From the NCBI GenBank assembly GCA_029844215.1, contig CM056720.1, forward strand, positions 30,869,711 through 30,933,710: DNA of 64,000 nucleotides. The letters are read 5' to 3'. The DNA comes from Przewalskia tangutica (taxonomy: Eukaryota > Streptophyta > Magnoliopsida > Solanales > Solanaceae). Below the pieces are notes generated by a model, which was given only the letters and a program-made list of their open reading frames with translations, made no database searches and was not told where the DNA came from. This document shows, one piece after another, positions 33,767 through 46,727 of the stretch. The first letter of the stretch is position 1; every line of letters begins with the position of its first letter. Made by a program: the position numbers and the translations under genes.

Positions 33767-36700
33767 TGTAACGACTGCCCGGCCCGCATCGTGCCTTATC
33801 CCGCACCCTAGTGACACAACATCGAGAAAACCAATGGAAAATAAAACTTTAAACAAGAAACAAGATATATGATCATAAACAAAGCAACCTAACTGCTACC
33901 TTCCAATAACATATATAAATACAACTCTTTCAAAACGAATGCTTTAATCCTTTTACAAACCCCGCCTACAACAAGATTTCATGCACTTCTAAGATTTATT
34001 AACAACTATGACGGACAGGTCTCGCCATACCCCGAATGTACAAGAACCTACAACTCAGTGGAACACATACTAAAAGATAAGCCTCCGAGAAACGGAGCTT
34101 CCCAAAACGCTGAATCGAGATCCTAAGAGCGAGGATCCACGATCGACGACTTCTACCATGCAGATGAACGCAGCCTCAAGCGAGGTCAAGCATAACAGTA
34201 CCAAGTATGTGAAATCAGAAATATCAGAAATGAAATCATACTAGTCTATATAAAGCAGAGACATGTATGATAACCAAACTACGCTTCACAACATAAAAGC
34301 ATATGTCCAGTGACTCACGCCTCAAGTCATCACTCAATATAACTACGGGTCTCACGCCCACAACATCAATCATGTTCAGATCACGGCCGCATGCCCCGAA
34401 TTCTCAGACGGTGCAGACATGTCCATGATGCAACAATAATACCAATGCCCCATGGCCACATGCCCCTGACCAGACGGCAGAGACACGCCCATGTGACATC
34501 AACAATAATATATCGTGATCAACCCCGCCGCACGCCACATGCCCCTAATTCTACCCTGTAGACATGTCCATGTAACCACAATAACAATATATCGTAATCA
34601 ACCCCGCCGCATGGCCACATGCCCCGAATTTACCTCTGCAGATACGCCCACGTGACATCAACAACAAGACAAGAATCAAAATGGAAACATACCCGTGGAA
34701 TTCTCCACACCGCCAAAGACGCTCCAAGTAAGTTCTCAATAAGTCAACCGACTTCTATCGAGAGACGCCAGAATACGTAAATACAACACTTGTACAACAA
34801 AGACTATCATCACAAGCATAGGCAAGTTTCACACAACTCAAAGTACTTTCCCATAAGTCACACAATACCCGTAGTATAAAAATAGAGTGACTATCTTTTT
34901 AAGTAAACCAAAATACTTCCTTTGCAAAAATCAAGTAACCACATTATTTCCAAACATTCAAGTTGGCCTAATTTCAAATGCTCAAGTTTCTCATTTTAGA
35001 AAGGTTTTATAACTCATAGTCTTAATCCCTTTTAAAACAATCGAGTAACATATTTCTTATGTAGCGCTTATTCTGCTTATAACGATCTTATTACAAATGC
35101 ATGATCTAGAAAATGTAATATCATTTTGTCTCATCTTAGCTTCTATGCAGATGGAGGTTTCTACCGGTTTTAATACAACACATCATTATTCAATACATTT
35201 TCCTTTATTAACGCCGCAGCTGGTCCTGTCGATACACATTCCGATTTCCAAATCAAGAAACATTATCCCTTTAAAACCAAGTACTCATTACTCACGAATG
35301 AGGTTTTACACAAACATCCACATTAAAACAAATAAGTTAAGTCTCTTAACTTCTAACATCAAGAAACCATTTTCTTACCTACATAAAGTCATATAACCAA
35401 CTTCCCATAAAGCCGTTATAACACTTTATGTTTAAACCAAACAAATACACTTAGCACCGTGACGCCCACCGCATTACATAGTTACACACATATCATGCTA
35501 GAACAGATAGAAGAGGTTCACATACCTCGCGACGAGTATCGATAATAAGCAAAATGCTCCAAGTACTACAACCTTGCTAGCCCTTTCCACTCCTCAAGTA
35601 GAATACGCTACTCTTAGTACTTTCACCTAAAAAGGTCACAAACGCTCATTAACTTTTAAACATACTGCCCATTTCTCTACGTAAAATTCGCAAAGACTCT
35701 CCCCGCAACAACAGAAATCTCCTCCTCTAACGAGGCCGCCACCAAGCCAACCAGTGGGGTTTACACGCCTAACCTGACGTACAATTCTACTCAAGAATAC
35801 AACACAAGTTCATCGCACATACAAACCCATGTAAATACAATACCATTTCTTTAAATTCAGCTTAAGTCAAAAGACATTGCCGCACAATAATGTTCAAGAC
35901 TATATATAGTATACTTCAACTATATATTCCTACAACATGTAATCTCCAATTACAACTAGAGGACAAGATAATTACCTCGATAAGCCCATAATTATCCAAG
36001 TTAAACGTCGATCCTTAGCAACGCTTAGCTCCAACTCCGTGCTCCATCCCGCTCCAAACAACCCTTTGAAGTTCTAACCAACTTCTACTTAAATACTTCA
36101 AACAATCAACGAAGATTTCTTAGGGTTTCGCTGAGACTAAAGTGGACAAAAGGTAGTATTTCCTGCTCTACGATAGAGGTATCTTGGAATACTACAAGGT
36201 ACAAGGCTAAGGTATTTTGGGCATTATAACAATACTTGGAAGACAACTTTCTACCATGTGGGTAGGCTCCTGGCCAGCACAACTAGCAGTGAGGGTGTTC
36301 TCGCCATGGCCTTTCTGCTGGGAGAGGAGTTGGACGAGAGCAACAACAAGTGGAGAGGAGGGATTTCAAGACTTAGACAAAGTGAGGAGGAATGAATAAG
36401 TCTTCACAAGGAGTGGTATTTATAGGAAACCAATGGCCTTGATCAAGCCAAGTGCAAGGCAAGTGTAAGGCCTTGATCAAGCCAAGTGCACCCTAACCCC
36501 TACACCACAAAACAAGGCACAAAACATGGCACCAAACAAGCCACAAAACAAGGCCAAAACAAGGAGCCAATTGCCTCAAAACGTGACCAAATCGCCCGCG
36601 GTTGCCGCTCTAGTTTCCAATGCAGGTGACACACGCCACCCTCCCGCTGGTCCAAAATGTTTCGCCTCTGAAAAATCCGCAAAAATTATAAACGACATAG

Positions 36701-36852
36701 CCGGAATTTTCCCAACGTAGTCGTGGAAACGCTTCATTTAAAAATGACTCCAATCGGCACTTGTGCCCAAAATTCGGTTCTTTGCCTAACTTAAGGCTCA
36801 AATTCTCTACGTACGTCCTTACGTACAAACTCTGGAAATACGGGGTATAACA
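33767..36852 (-). repeat. 5' LTR of element H
   Basis: TGTAACGACTGCCC on the left and ACGGGGTATAACA on the right. It pairs with 28381-31451. The TATTTATAGG promoter box (minus CCTATAAATA) lies near 36417. Confidence 0.9.
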
Positions 36853-37183
36853 GATTCTCTGGATAGGTATGCTCTAAATATTATGGACACAATAAGGGAT
36901 CGAATTCATCAATTTTTAGCGGTTTTGGATCCGCATCTAATTGATGAGTGTATGACAGCCTCGCTGAATATAGATATGGATATTGCTAGAATACATGCAT
37001 ATGCTCAAGGTGTTGAGGACCACAAGCGGTAGCTTCTAGAGGATAGAAGTGTAGAGAGGGAACTGACCAGTCAGAGAAGTCCCTTACAACTCAATAAACA
37101 CCTATTACAATTACTAAGAAAAGTAAATATATGAAACAACACTAAGAACGCAACTATTACAACTCAAGAATTGAGTGATATAT
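36853..37183 (+). pseudogene. gag of element E, second part
   Basis: Starting in the GATTC duplication the frame runs DSLDRYALNIMDTIRDRI, then HQFLAVLDPHLIDECMTAS, then DIARIHAYAQGVEDHKR, and a stop. This is the conserved middle of gypsy gag (D.LARYAP..V..M.DRV.RFV.GL). About 60 codons are open, more intact than the first part. After the stop LLEDRSVERELTSQR continues in the same frame. Element I cuts it at 37184 beside TATAT, so the zinc knuckle and all downstream genes are beyond the window. Confidence 0.88.
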
Positions 37184-40100
37184 TGTCACGAATTCACCAC
37201 TCAAGCCCGCGATCGGGTGCTCTACCTCGCACCCTTACAGGTACACATCAGAGATAATCAGCGGAACATACATGAAACTGATTAAATAAAACAACAAGAA
37301 TTTAAACAACAGGTTAGCCGATAAGGCCACCTCCCTGGACACATATACATATACTTAAACAAACGCAGTTACATTTTTATTTTTTTTTACAAACCGACCC
37401 ACAAGATATGACTACTGCACTCCTAAGAATTACAATCGGCGTGGACAGGCTCGCCATACCCCTGAATGTACATAATCTACAATATCAGGGAAACCATACC
37501 CAAAAGATAAGCCTCCAGAGTGAATGGATCTTCTTCCCAAAAACTGAACAGAGATAACCAGCATGTCTACCTAACACCGCGGCATTTAACGCACTTCTGT
37601 GGTCAAGATAACAGTAATCGAGTATGGAATGTAAATAAGGTACGATAACCAAATCATAATCAGATAAAAATGACAGGGGCAAGTATAAAAATGAAATACT
37701 AGATCCTACCGTGTCATTTTAACTCCTGAAATCAATCATATATTAATCGTTCTTTTCATTCTTTCAATAAAAATTAACTTCATATTCTTACATACTTACT
37801 ATAAGGATTTAATCAAGTATTTCCACATAACTTACATATCTTACATAACATAATCCGACCCTCATGTGGAGCTCGGTGTACTGTGGAATCATGTAGCATA
37901 ATCCGCCCGCTCGGAGCTCTGCATCGTGGAATCATGTAGCATAACTGCCTCCCGCGAGCTCGTGTAAGATGACGTAACCCGCCTATGTGTAGGCTCGGGT
38001 AATATGGCGAATCCAAATTTACATGTAGGCTCTGTATCTCATAACGTAATCCGGCCTATTTGTAGGCTCGGTGTATTTCATAACATAATCCGGCCTATTT
38101 GTAGGCTCGGTGTGTTTTTCCTTACATAACATTTTTAAACCATCTTTTCACTTATTCTTAAGTCGTCATAACAACTTCCCATAAAGCTATTATAACAACC
38201 ATTCATTTTAGAGAACTTAAGACACTTTTATTATTACAACATTAAGAAAACTAGACCCAAAAATACTACGTACATACATACTTAAAAAGAATCATAAAAC
38301 TCCTTTCTTTTTAAAGCTCAAGTCACACACTCTTTTGGAAACCATCTTCTTAACTTTTGAAATAATTTAAGAAGCCATATTTTTTAAAGTTTAGTCATTT
38401 CCACACATAAAACCAAGGCTTATAGTATTAACCCCTCGTAGCACACACTCTTTAAAATGATATCGCTTAAAACTTCATAATCCTTAAAAGACGATCAAAG
38501 TTCGTAGTCTTAAAACTTCATAACATACATTCTTTAAAGTCCATTTACTTATACTTATAAAATCATATCATCTACACTTTAGAAATCAAGTCCCATAACT
38601 TGAAAAATAAAGTTTCATACACTAGTAACTTATTCTCTTTAAAACCATATAACCTCCACTTTTAAAATCAATCCCCTTTTCACATATAAATTCAAGTCAT
38701 TTTTAAACATAAAATCAACTTTCTTACTTTAAATAAATCAAGACACATAGCTTTAAATCAAATCTCATAACTTCCTAACCATTCTTACCAACATCTCCCA
38801 TAAGACTTGGTAATGACATAGGACAATTTAAACATACTTTTAACTTAGAATCAACAATGTGAATACTTCTTAACTTCTAAGAGTAGAAGGAATCATGAAA
38901 TACTATCACATGGATATTTCATACGTAGGATCATGCCAAAAAAAAGAAGAGGTTCACATACCTCGTGACGACTAGCGACAAGTTGCAAAATGCTCCCAAG
39001 TACTTTATCCTTGCTAGCTTTTCCACCCCTTCAAGTAGAATACGCTACTCGTAGTACTTCAACCTATAATGGCCATAATATGTCTATTAACCTCTAGCTT
39101 CAAACGTAGAATATTCTAAGTGTAAAGTCACCAAATTCTACGGAAAATCGGATAGCACTTCCTTTGTTTCTACGTACTTTTCCACCTTTTTCAAGGCCCG
39201 AATTAACAACCAAACACACCACATTTAAGGCCCAACAATTCAGCTATCCAAAGGGGATTACACGCCTTAACAGGACGTGTAAAATTCTGCCCCACAATAA
39301 TACAAAACAATCCAATAACTTTAGGCAATATTCGGCAATATCAAGGACAACAACAACATCTATTTCTTTCCAATTCCTTTCAATCCATAATGTCGTCCTA
39401 ACATGTTATATAGTTGCAAACAATTCAAACAACTATAATCCTTTCTTTATATAACATGCGACGACTAAAACTAATAACCAAATTGAATTACAATCTTAGA
39501 GTTAATCATGCAACTTTCGGATTAGGGTTTCCAATATCCATAACACTTATCACACTTCATAATATATATACCTCATGCTTGCTAATATCCATAGCTACAA
39601 CAATAAGAAATCTTAATTACTAAAACGACAAGATTTTTACCTTTAGAAGTTCACAACCAACTTCTCTTCCATTTCGAATCCAAAACTATGAAAACGACTT
39701 AGGTTTTCGCCTTGCGACTAACGTGAAAACGTCGTTTTTTTGAGATCTTTCTATTGAGATATCCTTACAATACCCTTAGGGACCTTGGGTTAAAGTCTTG
39801 TGAATAATGGACCAAAACTACAAATTTTTTGTGGAACTTATGCCAAACCCGAGAGCACCTACAAGTGAAGAACAAGGTTTCTAATTTTTCTAAGTGTTGA
39901 AGACAAGTCTTGCACTAGTGTAGTGTATATATAACACAATGGAGGGCTTAGATTACAACAAATGTGAGGCTAGGATGAAGAGCATTAATTAATTAGCCAA
40001 GTGGACAAGTTGACTTGGTCAATTTTCTCAAGCTTTGAAGACTTGATCTTCCACATAGGTCAAAGACCATACTACCCTTGTATTATTTCGTCCAAGACCA

Positions 40101-40389
40101 TTGGGGGGTGCCACGTGTCGCCCTCCCATTCGTCCATAAATTTTGTAACCCTCGTTGGCCCTACAAAACGTAAAAATTTTCGGGTGGGTCCCACGTGACC
40201 AAATCCGTAAAAATAAATTTCCATAATGTTAATAAGTATCATACTCTTCAAATAATGCATTTTGAGAATCTAATTCTCATCAACGAATATTTTTCCTTTC
40301 CGACGTTCGGAAGATTTTCCTTCGGAAAAACAATTCTTCCTTTCGTACCAATTTTCAAGTCTTGTGTTCTTGCGTCTATTCTCGTATAC
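37184..40389 (-). repeat. Element I: 3' LTR, cut near its end by a LINE
   Basis: It starts TGTCACGAATTC and resembles LTR A in reverse. It has the CCGGCCTATTTGTAGGCTCGG minisatellite, paired CATAAAGCTATTATAAC boxes near 38185, GAGGTTCACATACCTC near 38950, the stem-loop TTACACG (39258-39264)/CGTGTAA (39276-39282), and GGGTCCCACGTG near 40190. At 40389 a poly-T run starts the LINE. The last few bases, GTAACA, appear at 46728-46733, so about 20 bases of LTR terminus are missing. Confidence 0.85.
37845..38115 (-). repeat. Minisatellite in LTR I
   Basis: Six to seven units carry TAGGCTCGG or GAGCTCGG with ATAATCCGGCC or ATAATCCG(C/A)CC, the reverse complement of the array in A (2881-3160), with the same change from the 39-base to the 48-base unit form. 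Confidence 0.85.
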
Positions 40390-40400
40390 TTTTTTTTTTT

Positions 40401-40595
40401 GGGTAAATAAATAATATATTGCAAAAAATCAGATCATAACATCGTTCATTGAGGGGTCTCAAGCCTCAACGTGGAAACAACAATAAATAATAAACTCAAG
40501 GGGGGCGGGTACACTCAATGGTGTATGTACATGTGGGAAATAATCTGTAAATAACACGATAAGTAGCTAGCTTAATTCTAGCAATAACATCATCC
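40401..40595 (-). other. LINE 3' UTR
   Basis: Non-coding stretch between ORF2 and the poly-A, AT-rich, ending GCAATATATT...TTACCC before the A run. Confidence 0.75.
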
Positions 40596-43500
40596 TCACA
40601 CTAGCCTGCCGAATATCAATGCATTCCGGGCCTTCCAGATCTCAAACACAACAACGCAGAAATCAAGGAGTACAACCTTAGATCTCATCCTCGTCCCACG
40701 ATGCTCCTTCTTTATCCACTTCAGAGTGCTCTCAACCGTGGACATCTCACGTCGAATTCCCAACCATGCCCGAATATGTCTCCAAATCCTGCCTGAGAAC
40801 GTGCATTCAAAGAACAAGTGAGGCCGTGTCTCAAAGAACTCGCTGCGTAACCCGCAACTAACATCTCAAGATCGAGATACGGAGCGCATCTCTAGTAGCC
40901 TAGACGCCTCCGGCAAGTAAGCCATACCGTGAAAGAATACTTAGGCGGATGTATCCTTTCCAAACTGAGACATCCTGTGGCTTCATGCTCCTCTGAACGT
41001 AGGACATCATAGACAAGCCCCGTATCTAGTCTACCATCAACACAACACCTCTCTAAGCCATCAATTACCGCCTCATGACTGCCAAAAATCTGCGTGAACC
41101 TGTCCCGGATACTGCATAACTTCTTGAACAACAATGAGTCCTCGTGTCTGACGGTATAGCTCCATATCGATTGACCTCTCAAGTAGTAAGAATTCACCTA
41201 CTTCACCCATAAAGAGTCCGCATTCTTGTGGAATAGCCAAATGGACCGTGATAGTAGTGCACGGTTCCATACTTTAATGTCCATGAGACCTAGTCCCCCC
41301 TCCGCTTGCGGAACACAAACCTCGTCCCAAGCGACACGGGCTAGCCTCCCCCCCCACAAGAACTGAAGACAAGCTGAACGCACCTTATTTAGAACCGTGG
41401 TATGAAGCGGAAAAGCCCGGAACCAAAATCCTTCAACCCCCTGAATAACGGATCGAATGAGCTCAAGCTTTCCGGCATAAGATAGTGAGTGATGCCCCCA
41501 TTTCCGTATGCACCCGGAAATGGCATCAGTGAGAGGAGCAAACTGACCAACTGAAACCGAAAGCGGAGCCAAAGGAACCCCCAGATAACATACGGGAAAT
41601 GACCCCTCCGAAAACCCAACTCTGCTGATGATCGTGTCTCGGCTCACACCGTGTACCCCTGCCAAGTAAATAGATGATTTGGCTGGGTTCAAGGACAGCC
41701 CCGAAACCGCCTCCAAGTTCTCAAGACACTCCATAAGTACCGCAACCGAAGTATCATTCCCCCTAGCAAATAACATGAGATCATCCGCAAAGGCAAGATG
41801 TGTAAGACCCAGACTGCCACACTTAGGATGAAAATTAAACCCGGAGCTTGTAGTCCTCAACTTTAGCAACCTTGAGAAGTACTCAATACAAAGGATGAAC
41901 AAAGTAGGGGACATAGGATCACCTTGCCTCAAGCCGCGTTCACCTTTGAAGAACCCGTGCAACTCACCATTAATGGAGATGGAAAAAGAAGGAGTAGTGA
42001 CACATTCCATAACCCATCTCACGAATCTGTCCGGGAATCCAAGACCACGCAAGACCGAATTCAGAAAACCCCAAGAAACCGTGTCAAATGCCTTGCGGAG
42101 ATCAACCATTAGCATACACCTTGGTGAAGTCCGTGTCCTGTTGTACCCCTTCACGAGCTCCTGAGCAATAAACACGTTGTCTACCAAGTTCCGTCCTTGT
42201 ACAAACGCACCTTGGCACTCATTAACAATAGCGGGCATGAAGGCAGACATGCGGTTTGCAAGAATTTTAGTAATGATCTTGTAAACCACATTAGTGAGGC
42301 CGATTGGACGGAAGTCACTAACCTTCGGATTTGAGTCCGTCTTCGGCAGGAGGGCTATGATGGTGTGATTCAGTTGCTTCAACAATACACTCAACGAGAA
42401 GAACTCCCGAACACCCCTAACTACATCATGTCCAACCTCTTTCCACCGTGACTTGAAGAAAGACGAGGAGAAGCCATCCGGGCCTGGCGCCTTGTCGTTG
42501 CCAATATCAAACAGTGCATCATGAACCTCCTGCTCAGTCACGGTCTGCAATAAGACATCACGGTCATCATCACCAAGTTTCGGCCCCGAATCAAGGACAG
42601 CAGAGTCAATAGGCTCCGAATTCCGCGAGGTGCCAAGCAAGTTCTTGTAGAAATCAACGAGCATATCCGCTACTTCCTCGTACGATGAAGTGCACGTACC
42701 ATCTTCCTTAACAAGATAAGAAATAGCACTTCTCACGTTATTCGCCTTAATCATACTATGAAAGTACTTGGAGCTTCTATCACCTTCCACCAAGTGCCTA
42801 CACCTAGCCTTTTGTTGTAAGAAATGCCTTTCGGACTCAAGTAAGGACGCAACTTTAGCTCTCAATACACCAACTTTAGCTTTCAATTCCTCATTCAACG
42901 GATCATTCATGTGCTCATCTATATCCTGCTTGAACTCTGAATTAGCCGCACTAGCCTTTTGAGCAATACCCCCAAAAACATTAGCATTCAGTTCTCGTAG
43001 CGGCTTCTTCAAAGACTTGAGCTTCGTAACCAAACCATACTGAGCAGTCCCATCCGCATATTGATTCCAACAAGAATCCAGTATGCTATCAAAAGATGGA
43101 TGCGTAAGCCACATATTTAGGAACTTAAAAGGACGGTTACCTCTCGTAGAAGACGTGATCACGGAGGTTATCACGATGTCGTCCGAACCTGCCCATGGGC
43201 AAAAGTGGTCGAGCACCAAGCTTAAGTCACTCCAATACTGATTCATCAAGACCCTGTCCAATTTAGACCAAATCGTGCCATTCGTCCAAGTGAAAAGAGA
43301 CCCTGAGGCAGGAGCATCGGAGAGACCGTGCGCAATCATAAAATCACCGAGATCTTTCAGAACGTAAGCCGAAAGGGGCGGACCCCCTACCTTGTCCTGA
43401 GTAGAGCAATAAGAGTTGAAATCACCTAGAATCATCCATGGCTCCACAATACCCGTACCTAGCTGGGTGAGGTGATCCCATAGCTTCCTCCTTCCCGTAA

Positions 43501-43852
43501 CACTATACACCGGGTATACAAAAGTGGCAAAGAATGACACCTGAGTTATGGTGCATCGTGCGTGGACATGGACATGTTGTGAGTCCATTCCAATCACCTC
43601 ACAGTGTACTCTGGCCAGATCCCAAAGTAATAGCATTCTACCACCATCAATGAAGTCAATGTTCGAACAAGATTTCCAGGCGGGAAACCTTTGCGAAGGA
43701 AAAGTCTGTAATCTTGTTCTAGTGAACTTAGTCTCAATCAAACATACCATTGCCACCAAGTGCTGTTGAGCAATCCTACACACTAGAGATTATGTGGCTT
43801 CCCTATCCAAGCGTCCGCAAAGACCCCGGACATTCCAACATAGTACCTTCAT
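40596..43852 (-). pseudogene. LINE ORF2: AP endonuclease, reverse transcriptase, zf-RVT
   Basis: ATG at 43852 begins MKVLCWNVRGL, the start of plant LINE endonucleases. A TAA follows about 20 codons on (near 43790). The next 861 codons are open (41198-43783), with IETKF and MILGDFNSYC of the endonuclease, then RT motifs FRPIGLTNVVYKIITKIL, LMVDLRKAFDTVSW, GLRQGDPMSPTLFIL and the catalytic LAFADDLMLFA. A TAG at 41198 lies where a Trp codon would suit (LWVK-stop-VNSYYL). The frame resumes through 40892, a further break follows, and FFECTFSGRIWRHI (about 40780-40817) marks the zf-RVT domain. The protein would nick DNA and prime reverse transcription there. Two single-base stops and one frameshift disable it. 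The endonuclease histidine motif SDH reads SDD. Confidence 0.95.
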
Positions 43853-43867
43853 CTGGAAACAGATGAG

Positions 43868-46195
43868 GATAAGGCTCCTCCGCGCTCGAGCCGATCGTGC
43901 TTGCTTATTCTTCTTCGAAGTGACTTCTTGCCATCCCTCCTTCTCCGTGTTAGACTGGCCACAAATGTCCATGCCCGTCACGCCATCACTGGCTCCGGAT
44001 CTGCCTATAGTAACCGGGCTAGAGGGTATGTTTGAACCCCCTCTAGCGTGATCCGTAGCTACCCTCGCCTGGCTCCTAACACCACTAGTAGTGGCATTCG
44101 TATCATTCTGTCCACGAGCAACCCGCAAGTTAGCATTACTCTTCCGACTGGCTTACGATTTACTTGTCCAAATTCGTAGCTTGCCAATACCTCCGAATCG
44201 ATCGTTCGAGTCCCGACACGCGAGCAATCGCTAGCGCTACATTCATTGAACCCTGTGGTATGAAGAGAGGATTCGAGTGTAGCTTCCCTGAATTGGCAAC
44301 TACCTCCATTCTGCCCGTGACTTCAGCAGCACTTGTACGATTCTGCAAAGTCTGTGAATGTACAATTTCCGCAGGCTCATCTTCCTTTAACAACTTCTTG
44401 CACTTCAAATGGTTATGTCCGAACATAGAACAATGATAGCAATAGTCCGGATAATTCTCATACTTAACCTTCTGAACGTACCTCCTATCGTCCGGCATAA
44501 AAACTCCAAATTCCATCACGGGCTCCTTGCTCACATCAATTTCAATCAAAGCACGTGCATAGTTCATCTTCGTTCTGTCCTTAGTAAATTGGTCCGTATA
44601 AAGGGGTTTGCCTATACGTGACGCAATTTTACTAAGTCCAGAGGCACTCCAAACTGATAGTGGGACATCCCTCAGCTCAACCCAAACCGGAATGTTTGTG
44701 AACATATCATCGGTAAGCAACATACCCTTTTCAACCAATTTCAACATCAAAGTCTTGCCATAGACCATATACGGCCCACCATGGAATACCCTGATCATAT
44801 CCTCCTCCTGCATGAACCGAAAGATAGTCCAACCACGCCCGTAAGGTATGATTCTACACTTAACTCCCCACTTCTTGACAATGGAATTGAGTGCATCTCT
44901 GCCTGGGAACGGACCGGTGAAACATCCGATGAGACAATGTCCCCAAGTTTCGACAAAGGGAACTTCATCAGTGGTGTCAAGCTTAATATCCTCTTCTACC
45001 TGCTCTATGAATTCAAGCTTTATACCCTTCTCTTCTAACCTCGAACCCGCAAACATACCGGCATACGTTTTCTTTCCCTTGTTAACATCTTTGTCGACAG
45101 TAGCCTTAGGAACACTCGTCGAATCTACAACCATATCAGTGAGTTGATCATCCTTATTATGTGAAGAATGACCCCCATTCTGCTCATGAACCGACCCGCC
45201 ATGACCCGCCTGACCCGAAGAGGGCCCGATGGGGCCGAAACGGCCCATAGCTGCCTTCACCGCATTGGGCCCAAGAGCAGTGACATCCCGCCCCAGCCCA
45301 ACACCCTTCCCCTGGCCCAGATCCATCAAACCCTTCCCTGGTCTCTGCTCCGACCCGCCCCGCTCCGCCCGACCCACCTCTGACCCATGAGCACCGATAT
45401 GGGCCAGAATTTCCTCCGCAAGCCTAGGCCCAGTAACCTTATCACTCCGCTCCAGCCCAACACCATTTACCTGGCCCAAGCACACCCTACCCGACCCGTG
45501 ACTACCCTCCTGCCCCGTAATCACTCTTGGGCCCACAACATGGCCCGCACCTAACCCTAGTGTTTCTGCCGCCGCCGCCTCAAACCCTAGGGTTTCCGAC
45601 GCCGCCGCCACCATACCATCACCAATTTCCGTCGATCTTACTCCGACAAGTGCAAGAATAGCATTCTTGATACTTGAATCAATCAATTCCCCATTGCCAT
45701 TGATAGGAACGTTAATGGCATCCAAACTCACAATATTTCCCGTGATTGCTCCTTCATCGTGAACGTTAAGATTGTCCACACTCCTTCTCACCACAACACC
45801 CTCCGTTTCTTGAATATTTTCATCATGAACTTCCGGAGCATTCATGCTACTAGACGAGGCAAAGCTAGGGGCAAACACCACCGGTGCAGTCACCGTCATC
45901 GTCGAAAGATCGTGATTTCCGACTACACCTTCAACCATGTTATTGACGTGCATGGTTTCTACCCATTTGCCCAATTCGTGTATCATCTTGATAGTATTAT
46001 CATCAACAACTTTCTCAAGAACAACCCTTCTATCCGGCCAACATGCACCATGACCGTCGGGTCCGCGACTCCGGGCATCAAGTTCTCACCTACAATTACC
46101 GGATATGTATTCACCTTTTTCTTCTTCTTAATGGACTTAACCTTCATCGACGTACCCCCTTCATTAACACCGGAAACACCCTTAGTCTTGCCCAT
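43868..46195 (-). pseudogene. LINE ORF1: DUF4283 and zinc-knuckle RNA-binding protein
   Basis: A start at about 46195 reads MGKTKGVSGVNEGGTS followed by a basic KSIKKKKK stretch. A frameshift near 46030 moves to the main 608-codon frame (44160-45986). DUF4283 covers roughly residues 340-490 of that frame (WGHCLIGCFTGPFPGRDAL, WTIFRFMQEEDMIRV, GKTLMLKL). A knuckle CYHCSMFGHNHLKC follows near residue 545, with CX2CX4HX4C spacing intact. A Gly-rich low-complexity middle lies between. A stop at 44160 and a shift separate the tail GWQEVTSKKNKQARSARARR (to about 43870), which ends just before ORF2's ATG. The protein would bind LINE RNA. Confidence 0.88.
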
Positions 46196-46727
46196 TACAT
46201 GAGACAAGGTAAGGACGTATCAATACTTCAACCACGGAACCAAACAAAGAACGAAATTACACGAATCTTGAACTTCTTGAATATTTAGTGATTATTACGG
46301 TGAATATTGTTAATGATGGACAATAAACAACGGAAATAACCACGAAATAAACCTTTAATAGCCGCAACAAACAAATAAGATACCGTGTTCTTGATTTCTT
46401 GAAATAATTCTAGAATCTTGAATTATTTCTTGAATCTTGAACACCTAACAACCACGGAAATCTCAAACAACAACAAGGACAATATTAAGCACTTCTTGAA
46501 TCTTGAAACTTGGCCGATTCTTGAACCCTAAAATTCAAAACTTCCGCCGCAAATTTCACCAAGACGCGTCCGTAACTTGACCAAATTAAACAAGGAAATC
46601 TATCAATCTTCACGCGTTCAATTCCGTGATGAAGGAAAGGAAAACATGAAGATTACGTGACAAATTGAGTAGGAAAATCATGGAAGAGACGATTTCGTAA
46701 GCCCTAGACGACGCTGAGAGCGCTTTC
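46196..46727 (-). other. LINE 5' UTR
   Basis: About 530 bases with no coding potential, upstream of ORF1. The right end lies between 46722 and 46727 where LTR I's terminal bases begin. It should hold the internal LINE promoter, but no motif was recognised. Confidence 0.6.

Larger units (their letters stand above)
28381..36852 (-). mobile_element. Element H: gag-only LTR retrotransposon
   Basis: An 8.47-kb minus-strand element with LTRs of 3.07 and 3.09 kb, a primer site (33752-33762), a gag (32340-33569) and a polypurine tract, flanked by GATTC at 28376-28380 and 36853-36857. The internal region is only 2.3 kb and has no recognisable protease, RT or integrase. The leader beside the primer site (GACACTTTCCGAGGATTAAT) is the same as in D, so H may be a pol-deleted relative that uses D-like enzymes. 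The LTRs match closely over long stretches, so insertion was recent. The left terminus reads AGAACGACC rather than the expected TGTAACGAC. Confidence 0.92.
40390..46727 (-). mobile_element. Near-full-length plant LINE (L1 type)
   Basis: A 6.3-kb non-LTR retrotransposon on the minus strand. The 3' end is an 11-base poly-A (T run at 40390-40400) after a 195-base 3' UTR. Then come ORF2 (endonuclease, RT, zf-RVT), ORF1 (DUF4283 plus CCHC knuckle) and a 5' UTR of about 500 bases. Length and presence of a 5' UTR suggest it is full length or nearly so. It sits at the very end of LTR I. No clear target duplication is visible (TCGTATAC on one side, TCGTAACA on the other), which fits insertion with a small target deletion. 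Confidence 0.93.

Noticed and set aside
44160..45986. ORF1 as a host nuclear protein with a DUF4283 domain
   Set aside because: It lies directly upstream of an endonuclease/RT ORF2 on the same strand within a poly-A-ended insert, so it belongs to the LINE.
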